The notes under the pieces were generated by a model, which saw only the letters and a program-made list of their open reading frames with translations, did no database searches and was not told the DNA's origin. The position numbers and the translations under genes were made by a program. A DNA stretch of 64,000 bases from Archangium violaceum Cb vi76 (lineage in GTDB: Bacteria > Myxococcota > Myxococcia > Myxococcales > Myxococcaceae): assembly GCF_000733295.1 (NCBI RefSeq), contig NZ_JPMI01000096.1, positions 54,117-118,116 on the forward strand, written 5' to 3'. Positions 25,903 to 33,503 of this stretch are shown one piece after another. Position 1 is the first letter of the stretch. Each line of letters starts with the position of its first letter.

Positions 25903-26521
25903 GGCCTCGGGCCTCCTTCGTGTCCGTCCCGCCCTGTGCGGCCGGGTGGCGCGGAGGCATCACCGGATGCCCTCCCGCGTACTTTGGCGAGTGCGGATCG
26001 TGGCAGCTCACGCAGTGGTTCCGCGTGCGGTCTCCCCGCGACAGGTCCCAGTAGCCCGTCATGCCGCCGTGTGCCCCCGCCTTGAAGTCCCGGTACTGCG
26101 GCCCGTGGCACTGCGCGCACAGCGTCAGCGCCTCCGTCATCGGCAGCGGCTCGCCCGTGGCCAGGTGCAGCGAGCGCGGCTGGTTGGCCTGGTGGCACGA
26201 GGTGCAGGCGAGCTCACCATGGCGGAACTGGAGGCCCTGGTGGAACTCCTTCAGCTCCTCGGGCCGCGAGGGCATGGGCTTCGTCTCACGCAGCGAGTGG
26301 CAGCTCTCGCATGACACGCGAAGCGGCCGGCCCAGCGCGTCCTTCTGGTCGCTCTCCACCGAGGTGAGCTTCGCCGGCTGGTGGAGTGTCTCCCCGCCGG
26401 TGGGCGCCCCCGGGGGCGGTTGGAAGCGAGCGGGCTGATCCTTCCCGCAGCCGCCGAGCGCGAGCAATCCAGCGGCGAGCGCCGGGCGCATCCATCTGTC
26501 GAGAGGGGTCTCCACGGGCAT
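25895..26521 (-). CDS. Tetraheme cytochrome c lipoprotein
   Basis: From the ATG at 26521 the product is about 208 residues. A short signal ends in LLALGGC, with probable lipid attachment at Cys25. Four CxxCH motifs follow: CESCH, CTSCH, CAQCH and CVSCH. It is probably held on the periplasmic face and relays electrons between the FeS/NrfD module and NapB. No strong ribosome site supports any start; an ATG at 26491 is an alternative and the frame is open to 26650. Confidence 0.78.
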   Translation of the reverse strand: MPVETPLDRWMRPALAAGLLALGGCGKDQPARFQPPPGAPTGGETLHQPAKLTSVESDQKDALGRPLRVSCESCHSLRETKPMPSRPEELKEFHQGLQFRHGELACTSCHQANQPRSLHLATGEPLPMTEALTLCAQCHGPQYRDFKAGAHGGMTGYWDLSRGDRTRNHCVSCHDPHSPKYAGGHPVMPPRHPAAQGGTDTKEARGHE

Positions 26522-26706
26522 CTGCGCAAAGCAGTGTCCGTGCCAGCACGGCTCGTCCCGTGGGCCCGCCTCGAAGAGGTCCCGGTTCGCTCGCCTGCCC
26601 GCGAAAACCCTGCATCCGGGAAACAGCTTTGGGCGCAGGCTTTGCGTCACCTCCGCCGTCTTCTCTCTCGGGCCGGGGTGGTCCGCCTCTTGCTCATGGC
26701 GCCTGT
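26522..26706. promoter_or_regulatory. Divergent nap promoter region
   Basis: This 185-bp gap separates the minus-strand cytochrome-FeS-NrfD unit from the plus-strand napD unit and must hold both promoters. I looked for an FNR-type TTGAT-N4-ATCAA site and did not see one. Confidence 0.5.
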
Positions 26707-26952
26707 ATGCCCATCAGCAGCCTGGTGCTCACCCTCGATGCCTCTCCCGAACTGAGGGCGAGCGCGCTTCGTGAAGTCGCTCGAGACCCGCGCATCACCC
26801 TGGGGCCGCCCCTGGAGGAGCGCTGGCTGCCGGTGGTGACGGAGACCGGCAGCCTTCCCGAAGGGGAGGCGCTCGCCGAGTCACTGAGGGATGTACCCGG
26901 AGTGAGCTTCGTGGACGTCGTGATGGTGGATTTCTCCGAGGAGGAGCGCTGA
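26707..26952 (+). CDS. napD: NapD-type maturation chaperone
   Basis: An 81-residue cytoplasmic protein with the ferredoxin-like layout of NapD (MPISSLVLTLD at the start and a C-terminal strand VSFVDVVMVDF). NapD binds the NapA twin-arginine signal and holds it until the cofactor is inserted. It sits 2 bp upstream of napA, as expected. Its short length and weak conservation make position the main support. The ATG at 26707 begins the homologous part. Confidence 0.78.
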   Translation: MPISSLVLTLDASPELRASALREVARDPRITLGPPLEERWLPVVTETGSLPEGEALAESLRDVPGVSFVDVVMVDFSEEER

Positions 26953-26954
26953 AC

Positions 26955-29375
26955 ATGGATCGCCGGGACTTCCTCAAGGGCACGGCCATGACGGCGGCGA
27001 CGCTGGCCGCGAGCCGCCTCGCCTATGGCCAGGACAAGGCCGCCGGGACTCCGCCAGCGGCCGCACCGGGTGGCCAGGGCGTGCAGTGGGACAAGGCGCC
27101 CTGCCGCTTCTGCGGCACCGGCTGTCACGTGCAGGTGGGCGTGCAGAACGGCAAGGTGGTGGCCATCGCGGGGGATCAACAGGCGCCGGTGAACAAGGGC
27201 CTGCTGTGCGTGAAGGGCTACCACGTGGGGCTCGCCCTCTATGGGAGTGACCGGCTCACCACGCCGCTCCTCAAGAAGGGCGACAAGCACGTGCCCATCA
27301 GTTGGGAGGAGGCGATCGACATCGTCGCCCGCCGAGTGCTGAAGGACCCCAAGGGCTTCGGCATCTACGGCAGCGGCCAATGGACCATCCCCGAGGGCTA
27401 TGCCGCCTCGAAGTTCGTCAAGGGAGGCCTCGGCTCCAACCAACTGGATGCCAACGCGCGGCTGTGCATGGCCTCGGCGGTGACGGGCTTCCTCGCCACC
27501 TACGGCGTGGATGAGCCCGCGGGCTGCTACGACGACCTCGACGCCTGCGACGTGCTCATCATGTGGGGCAACAACCCCGCGGAGATGCACCCGGTCCTCT
27601 TCTCGCGCGTCATCGACCGCCGCTCTCGCGGGGAGAAGGTGACGCTCATCGACATCGGCACGCGCAAGACGCGCACCAGCGGGTTCTGCGACCACTCGCT
27701 GCGTTTCAAGCCGAACACGGACCTGGCCATCGCGTGCGGCATCGCCCACCTGCTGGTGGAGAACGGCACCTACGACAAGGCCTTCGTCGAGGCGAACTGT
27801 GCCTTCCGTGCTCCCAGCGAGCCCGCCACGCTCGAGGGCAAGGCCATCACCTTCGAGGAATACCGTGAGCTGCTGAAGCCCTACACCCCGGAGAAGGTGG
27901 AGGAGATTTCGGGCGTTCCGGCGAAGGACCTGCGGATGCTCGCGGACCTGTTCGGCCGGCGCGACGTGCGCATCACCAGCCTGTGGTGCATGGGGATGAA
28001 CCAGCACACCCGGGGCACGGCCATCAACAACCTGGTCCACGGGCTCCACCTGCTCAGCGGGCACTTCGGCAAGCCGGGCGACGCGCCCACGAGCCTCACC
28101 GGCCAGCCCTCCGCGTGCGGCACCGTGCGCGAGGTGGGAACGCTCGCCCATGCGCTCCCAGGCGGTCGCGTGGTGGCCAAGGCCGAGCACCGTGCGCAGA
28201 TGGAGGAGATCTGGAACGTCCCCAAGGGCCGTCTCCACGACAAGCCTGGCTACCACACGCTGGAGATGTGGAAGCGTTTCTCCACGCCCACCGAGCAGGG
28301 CGGGGACATCCACACCATCTGGGTCCAGGTCACCAACCCCGCGCAGACACTGCCCAACACGCACAAGCTGGTGGATCCCAGCCGCAAGCTCGCCGACAAG
28401 TTCCTCATCGTCTCGGATGTCTATCCCTCGGCCACCGCGCGCATCGCGGACCTCATCCTCCCCTCGGCGATGTGGGTGGAGAAGAACGGCATGACGGGCA
28501 ACTCCGAGCGGCGCACCCAGCAGTGGTTCAAGATGGTGCGGCCTCCCGGCCAGGCCCGTGACGACGCCTGGCAGCTCATCGCCGTGGCCCACCGGCTCCT
28601 CGCGCTCGGCTTCGAGGGCATGAAGGACAAGGACGGCCGCTTCCTCTTCGAGGTGAAGGGCAAGGATGGCAAGCCCGTGCCCCTCTGGGACTTCGCCCAC
28701 TACTACGACGTCAACGTGGACGAGCACCTCTTCGAGGAGTACCGGAAGACGACTCGCATCAAGCACAAGGACCTGGCGCCCTATCCGGAGTACGTGAAGG
28801 CGCGCGGCCTGCGCTGGCCCGTGGTGCAGCAGCCGGATGGCGGTTGGCGCGAGACACGCTTCCGCTTCGCGGGCTTCGACGACCCCTATGTGAAGAAGGG
28901 GCGCGACATCCAGTTCTACCACTCGACCACGCACGACGACCGGGCGCAGATCTGGTTCAGCCCCTACGAGCCTCCTCCCGAGTCCCCCGACACCGAGTTC
29001 CCCTTCTGGCTGTGCACCGGCCGCGTCATCGAGCACTGGCACTCGGGCACGATGACCATGCGGATTCCGCAGCTCCAGCGCGCCATGCCCCAGGCCTATG
29101 TGGAGATGAATCGCGCGGATGCGCGGCGGCTCGGGGTGGGCAATGGGGATCAGGTGACGGTGGAGACGCGGCGCGGGAAGTTGGACCTGCCCGTGTGGAT
29201 CGGCGGCCGCGGTGAGCCGCCCGAGGGCTCGCTCTTCGTCCCGTTCTTCGACGAGCGGTTGCTCATCAACGGGCTCACCCTCGACGAGCATGACCCGTTC
29301 TCCAAGCAGCCCGATTACAAGAAGTGCGCGGCGCGCGTGCGACGGCGTGAGCTCGTCGCGGAGAAACAGGGATGA
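26955..29375 (+). CDS. napA: Periplasmic nitrate reductase catalytic subunit
   Basis: An 806-residue molybdopterin oxidoreductase. It has a twin-arginine signal (DRRDFLKGT), a [4Fe-4S] site C-x2-C-x3-C-x27-C (Cys50, 53, 57, 85), and a molybdenum-ligand cysteine at 171 in NARLCMASAV, the NapA-type sequence. The C-terminal domain is complete (HSGTMTMRIP). It reduces nitrate to nitrite in the periplasm. It overlaps the napB-like gene by 4 bp. A closely related assimilatory or formate-dehydrogenase-like function is less likely given NapD and NapB neighbours. Confidence 0.92.
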   Translation: MDRRDFLKGTAMTAATLAASRLAYGQDKAAGTPPAAAPGGQGVQWDKAPCRFCGTGCHVQVGVQNGKVVAIAGDQQAPVNKGLLCVKGYHVGLALYGSDRLTTPLLKKGDKHVPISWEEAIDIVARRVLKDPKGFGIYGSGQWTIPEGYAASKFVKGGLGSNQLDANARLCMASAVTGFLATYGVDEPAGCYDDLDACDVLIMWGNNPAEMHPVLFSRVIDRRSRGEKVTLIDIGTRKTRTSGFCDHSLRFKPNTDLAIACGIAHLLVENGTYDKAFVEANCAFRAPSEPATLEGKAITFEEYRELLKPYTPEKVEEISGVPAKDLRMLADLFGRRDVRITSLWCMGMNQHTRGTAINNLVHGLHLLSGHFGKPGDAPTSLTGQPSACGTVREVGTLAHALPGGRVVAKAEHRAQMEEIWNVPKGRLHDKPGYHTLEMWKRFSTPTEQGGDIHTIWVQVTNPAQTLPNTHKLVDPSRKLADKFLIVSDVYPSATARIADLILPSAMWVEKNGMTGNSERRTQQWFKMVRPPGQARDDAWQLIAVAHRLLALGFEGMKDKDGRFLFEVKGKDGKPVPLWDFAHYYDVNVDEHLFEEYRKTTRIKHKDLAPYPEYVKARGLRWPVVQQPDGGWRETRFRFAGFDDPYVKKGRDIQFYHSTTHDDRAQIWFSPYEPPPESPDTEFPFWLCTGRVIEHWHSGTMTMRIPQLQRAMPQAYVEMNRADARRLGVGNGDQVTVETRRGKLDLPVWIGGRGEPPEGSLFVPFFDERLLINGLTLDEHDPFSKQPDYKKCAARVRRRELVAEKQG

Positions 29376-30157
29376 GCCCCGAGGGTGGACAGGGCAGTGG
29401 GCTCGGGGCGCGCTGGCTCCACGTGGGAGCCGCCGTGGCGGTGGCGTTCGCGGCCACGGGTTTCTTCGCCGGCCTCCGTGCGCCGGAGATGCCGGAGCGT
29501 CCGGTGGCCTCGGATCCCCACGCACGACGGGCCGAGCGTGCTCCGAGCTACGGCGAGCTGCGCGAGCAGCGGCGGGGAGACAACGCGCGCATGTACGAGG
29601 GCGCCATCGAGTCGCTGTCGGAAGAGCCGTTTCCGGTGAAGCCCCTGCCCGTGGCCACCCCCGAGCAGCGCGCGCGGGCCGTGGCTCAGCGTCAGGGTCA
29701 CCGCGCTTATGACGGGGCGCCGCCCACCATCCCCCATGAGATAGACCAGCGTGAGGTCCCCGGCTGTCTGGCCTGCCACGGAAAGGGGATGACGCTGGGC
29801 AACCGGGTGGCTCCGAAGATCAGCCATCCGCCGTACCAGAGCTGCACCCAGTGCCATGTGGTGGGGGACTCGCCGCGCCCGCTGGCCCCATACAAGGACA
29901 TTCCGGGGAACGGTTTCGTGGGACTGGCCTCGGCGGGGAAGGGCGAGCGGGCGTGGCCAGGGGCTCCGCCGACCATGCCCCATCCGACGCTCATGCGGGA
30001 CGATTGCGCGAGCTGCCACGGCCCTCGTGGTCTCCCCGGGCTGCGGACCTCACACCCCGAGCGGCTGAACTGCCAGCAGTGCCATGGGTCCTCGGCGCGG
30101 CTCGACCAGCGCGGTGGGGCAGGGGGGCCTGGTCTGGTCATGGAGGCGCGGCCATGA
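29372..30157 (+). CDS. napB: NapB-like tetraheme cytochrome c
   Basis: A 261-residue protein with one N-terminal hydrophobic segment (15-35), likely an anchor or signal. NapB is normally a diheme protein with GAPP-x-IPH before its first heme. Here that unit appears twice: GAPPTIPH with CLACH and CTQCH (115-162), and GAPPTMPH with CASCH and CQQCH (197-238). It therefore looks like an internally duplicated, four-heme NapB. It should pass electrons to NapA. The order napD-napA-napB and 4-bp overlaps on both sides support this. Confidence 0.85.
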   Translation: MSPEGGQGSGLGARWLHVGAAVAVAFAATGFFAGLRAPEMPERPVASDPHARRAERAPSYGELREQRRGDNARMYEGAIESLSEEPFPVKPLPVATPEQRARAVAQRQGHRAYDGAPPTIPHEIDQREVPGCLACHGKGMTLGNRVAPKISHPPYQSCTQCHVVGDSPRPLAPYKDIPGNGFVGLASAGKGERAWPGAPPTMPHPTLMRDDCASCHGPRGLPGLRTSHPERLNCQQCHGSSARLDQRGGAGGPGLVMEARP

Positions 30158-30636
30158 GTTCCCAGGTCACGCTCAGCCGCCGAGCGTTCCTCGGCTTGCG
30201 GCGGTGCGAGGAGGAGCCCAGGCCTCCCATGGCGCCGGCTCCCGTGTCCGCGCCTGTCGCTTCCGAGCCCGGCTTCTCGCTCGAGGCGTTCTATGCCTCC
30301 CGTGCACGCTCGGGCGAGGTGACGGGCCATGCGCTGCCGGTGTTTTCCTTGCGCGAGGGGCTCGCCGTTCCGCAGGAGGGCCTCCGCCGGATGGAAGTGC
30401 CGGTGGCGGGGATGAGCGTGCGGGTGCGTCCCCAGCTCTGCCTCGCGTGGCAGGGCTCGTTCTGCGGAACCTGCTCCGAGCGCTGCCCCGTCGAGGGCGC
30501 CATCGTCATCGAGTCGGGCCGTCCGAGCGTCGTGGAGGCGCGATGCAACGGCTGCGGCCTCTGCGTGCGGGCGTGCCCGGCTCCGCTCAACGCCCTCGAG
30601 CTCCTTCCTCCCCGCCAGCAGGTCCCAGCACCATGA
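30154..30636 (+). CDS. NapF-like ferredoxin
   Basis: A 160-residue protein with two [4Fe-4S] sites: C-x7-C-x2-C-x3-CP (CLAWQGSFCGTCSERCP) and CNGCGLCVRACP. The N-terminus has an SRRAFLGLRR sequence like a twin-arginine motif but lacks a hydrophobic stretch, as in NapF, which stays in the cytoplasm and helps mature NapA. The ATG overlaps the napB stop by 4 bp. Confidence 0.75.
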   Translation: MSSQVTLSRRAFLGLRRCEEEPRPPMAPAPVSAPVASEPGFSLEAFYASRARSGEVTGHALPVFSLREGLAVPQEGLRRMEVPVAGMSVRVRPQLCLAWQGSFCGTCSERCPVEGAIVIESGRPSVVEARCNGCGLCVRACPAPLNALELLPPRQQVPAP

Positions 30637-30968
30637 CGACAGGTATCCGCCTCGCGAATGTGTCTCCCGAGAACGCCGCGCTTCCCCAGTTGCAGGACGC
30701 GATCCTCGATCCAGAGACCCTGGCGCAGTTGTTCCGGGACATCCAACGCTGTGCCGTGGTGCACGAGGTGCTGCTCAAGGGGAGCGCCTCGTTGATGGCC
30801 TCCGAGAAGTCCGTCCAGCTCGATGACGCCGAGCTGGCGCTCCGGGAGAAGTGGGTCGTCGGCGTGCAGATCCGTTACTGGTACGAAGGCACGAACTGGT
30901 GGGACACGCTGATGCACACCCCCCGAGGGATCCGGTTGATCCGCATCGAGCACCGGCTCGGGGGGTAG
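30633..30968 (+). CDS. Unknown protein, last gene of nap operon
   Basis: A 111-residue soluble protein of no family I recognise. It has no cysteine cluster (a single Cys in DIQRCAVVHE), no signal peptide, and an aromatic-rich C-terminal half (QIRYWYEGTNWWDTL). Its ATG overlaps the ferredoxin stop by 4 bp, so it is co-translated with the nap genes and probably takes part in nitrate reductase assembly or regulation; that is inference from position only. Confidence 0.65.
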   Translation: MTTGIRLANVSPENAALPQLQDAILDPETLAQLFRDIQRCAVVHEVLLKGSASLMASEKSVQLDDAELALREKWVVGVQIRYWYEGTNWWDTLMHTPRGIRLIRIEHRLGG

Positions 30969-31109
30969 GGCGCCTCACCCTCTACCGGCTGGACATCACG
31001 ACGCGCGGCCAGGACTCGCTCAGACCCAGCGTGTCCGTGGTGCCAGTTGTCTTGAAAGGGGAGGTGCGCGAAACGCGCAACCCCTAGCTCGGCGGGTTGT
31101 AGTCGCGCC

Positions 31110-31140
31110 GGCCCCTCCGCGGCTCACGGGCGGAGGGGCC
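31110..31140. terminator. Strong hairpin between convergent operons
   Basis: An 11-bp perfect inverted repeat, GGCCCCTCCGC and GCGGAGGGGCC, surrounds a 9-nt loop. It lies between the end of the nap operon and the end of the convergent TPR gene, where a bidirectional terminator is expected. There is no T-run on either side, so it may end transcription with help from Rho or merely protect 3' ends. The 30969-31109 stretch before it holds no gene that I can see. Confidence 0.5.
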
Positions 31141-31167
31141 AGACGCGTGGAGAAGGAAGCCTCCGTG

Positions 31168-33468
31168 TCACAGCGAGATTTCCCACTCCTCCGCTACCGC
31201 ACGCTGTGCCTCCGCCTCCTGTTCCCGCCCCAGCTTCTCCAGCAGCGTGGGCCACAACACCGGATGCGGCAGCCCCTCCGCGCACCGGCGCAGGCCCGCC
31301 TCGACCTCACCCAGGTCCGCCTCCGGCGGTACGGCCAGCAGCGCGAAGAAGCCGGGCACTTCCTCACCCTCCGGGGTCATCAGCCGGTACGTGTCCGAAG
31401 TGCGCACCGACAGGCGCGCCCCGCACGCCGCCAGCGTCTCGTACATCCTCTCGATGGCCTCATCGCCCGGGCCCACGCCGTCCAGCGCGAAGACGCTATA
31501 CCTGCCCGGCCGGAGCACCTCCACGACGGGGTACAGCCAGGAGTGCTCCTCCTCCTCCCCTTCGGCGGGGCCCTCGTTGAGCGGCGTGGCGTCGAAGGCC
31601 ACGGTGTCTCCCACGTGCTGGGCGGAATCCGGCATGGCGATGGAGACCACGCGTGCGGTGACGGGCCCGGTGCGCCGCGCCCACACCTCCGTGAAGGTTC
31701 CGTCCGGCTCGGTGTAGCGCAGCCGGCACGCCTCCCACTCCTCCTCCACCGGGCCCGAGTCCTCTTTCAGCTTGAAGCCGAGCCGCGAGGCGGACGCGCG
31801 CACCACGTCCCAGCGCCCGAGCAGGGTGGCCACGAGCATCCGGTCCCAATCGTGCGGCCCGGGCTCCGTCCAGCGGGCCACGGCGTCATCCAGCCGCGCC
31901 AGGGCCCGCTCCCGCTCGCCCGTGTCGCGCTCCAACGCCGCGAGTGTCAGGGTGGTCCCGCGCAGCTCCGGATCGAGCTCCAGCATCGCGCGCAGCGGGG
32001 CCTTGGCGGCCGCTTTCTCTCCCGACTCGAGCGCGGCCCGGGCCCGCAGCCGGTACGCCTCCACGCGAAGGGGCGTGTCTCCGGACGCGTTCAGCACCGA
32101 GTCCACCAGGGCATGCAGTTCCGTGAATCGCCGCCGCTCGAGCAGGTTCATGCCGAGCTCCCGCACGACATCGGGAGTGGGGTGCGCGTCCGCGTCCAGC
32201 AGCGAGCGCAGCGCCACCTCCGCCTCTTCGCCGCGGCCCAGTTGCTCCAGCGCCTTCGCCTGGGCACGCACGAGCGTTGCCCGCTCCCCGGGCCAGCGTG
32301 TCCGCGCCGCGTCGAGCAGTCGGAGCACGTCCTCGGGACCCTTCTCCGCCTGGTCGAGCAGCGCCGCGGCTGACTCTGGAAGCTCGGGCGGACGCTCGGA
32401 CGTGAGGGCCTCGGCCCGCGCCCGCAGATGGCGCAGCGTCTCGTCCGCGCCCAGGGGCTTGCGCAGCCGGGGCACGAGCGCCTCGAGCCTCGCGCATGCG
32501 TGCAATGCGGATTGCGGCTGGCCTCGCTTCAGTGCGGCCTCGGCGCGCTGCTCCTCGATGCGGACCGCTCCGCGGATGGCTCCCGTGCTCGCGAGCCGCC
32601 CGGCGAGCTCCAGCAGTGTGCGCTCCAGGTTCGCGTCGTTGCCGATGGCTTCGGCCTTCATCAGCTGGACGAGGGCGTCCGCCCAGTTGCCGTAGTGGCC
32701 AGGCGTGGCACGCACCGCGGACAGGGCGGGCAGGACCTCGAGCGCCTCGGAGGTGCGCCCCATGCGCGCGAGCACCCGCGCTTGCAGGATGCGCGCTTCC
32801 ATGCGGGTGTGGTCGGACGGGGTGCTTTCCTCGCACGCCTCCGCCGCCGCGAGCGCCTCCGGCAACCGGCCCAGCTCGAGGAGCACGTCGGCGCGCTCGC
32901 CCAGGAGGTACTTGCGCTTGTGCCCCTGGCCGGCCGCCACCAGGGCGGCCTCCTGCTTCTCGAGCCACGCGAGTGCCTCCTCGAAGCGCTTCTCGTCCAT
33001 CAGGCCCAGGAAGTACTCGGTGGAGAGGCACGTGAAGCACGGCCAGGTGGCGTCGATACGGGAGAGTGTCTCGATGACGACCGCCTTGCGCTCGGAGGCC
33101 CAGCCCGGGCCGTCCGCGCGTCCATAGCAACCGGCCACGTCCTGGGTGGCGCAGACGCTCTGGGGGCACTCGCGTGTCTCCTCCCGATGGGCGAACTCCA
33201 GGAGCGAGATGGACTCGGAGAGCCACTCTCCCGGCTCGGAGCGGTGGAAGATGCGGCTCTGCAGGTTCCAGTGCCGGAAGAAGACCTCCAGCCACGGGCT
33301 CTTCGCCTGACGGGCGAGCGCGAGCGCTTCGGGGAAGAGCGCGTCCGCCTGGGTGTGGGCGTCCTCGGTGACGACGGTGGGCAGCCGGTCGATGAGCTCG
33401 GCGAGGCGGGTATTCCCCAGGCGGCGTGCTTCGGCTTCGGCTTCGTTCACCCACTTCCAGATGTCCAT
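31168..33468 (-). CDS. TPR-like repeat protein partnered with HSP90-like ATPase
   Basis: A 766-residue soluble protein, mostly helical, with recurrent TPR-like pairs (A-x-A-L, EALAWLEKQ, EALAAAEACE) from about residue 100 to 530, and a C-terminal alpha/beta region without a family I know. No signal peptide. It begins 36 bp after the stop of the HSP90-like gene in the same direction. TPR proteins are classic co-chaperones of HSP90 in eukaryotes, which makes this pairing notable. The ATG at 33468 is used; a longer open frame inside the HSP90-like gene is a shadow. Confidence 0.75.
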   Translation of the reverse strand: MDIWKWVNEAEAEARRLGNTRLAELIDRLPTVVTEDAHTQADALFPEALALARQAKSPWLEVFFRHWNLQSRIFHRSEPGEWLSESISLLEFAHREETRECPQSVCATQDVAGCYGRADGPGWASERKAVVIETLSRIDATWPCFTCLSTEYFLGLMDEKRFEEALAWLEKQEAALVAAGQGHKRKYLLGERADVLLELGRLPEALAAAEACEESTPSDHTRMEARILQARVLARMGRTSEALEVLPALSAVRATPGHYGNWADALVQLMKAEAIGNDANLERTLLELAGRLASTGAIRGAVRIEEQRAEAALKRGQPQSALHACARLEALVPRLRKPLGADETLRHLRARAEALTSERPPELPESAAALLDQAEKGPEDVLRLLDAARTRWPGERATLVRAQAKALEQLGRGEEAEVALRSLLDADAHPTPDVVRELGMNLLERRRFTELHALVDSVLNASGDTPLRVEAYRLRARAALESGEKAAAKAPLRAMLELDPELRGTTLTLAALERDTGERERALARLDDAVARWTEPGPHDWDRMLVATLLGRWDVVRASASRLGFKLKEDSGPVEEEWEACRLRYTEPDGTFTEVWARRTGPVTARVVSIAMPDSAQHVGDTVAFDATPLNEGPAEGEEEEHSWLYPVVEVLRPGRYSVFALDGVGPGDEAIERMYETLAACGARLSVRTSDTYRLMTPEGEEVPGFFALLAVPPEADLGEVEAGLRRCAEGLPHPVLWPTLLEKLGREQEAEAQRAVAEEWEISL

Positions 33469-33503
33469 GACGGGTGTGTTTCCTCGCGGAGGTTCGGGGG
33501 ATG

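Noticed and set aside
26522..26706. Search for an FNR/ANR box in the nap divergent region
   Set aside because: No TTGAT-N4-ATCAA-like sequence is present.
26694..29525. A 943-codon open frame on the minus strand across napA
   Set aside because: It is antisense to a gene with complete NapA motifs and has the His/Val/Gly/Arg-rich composition of a high-GC shadow frame.
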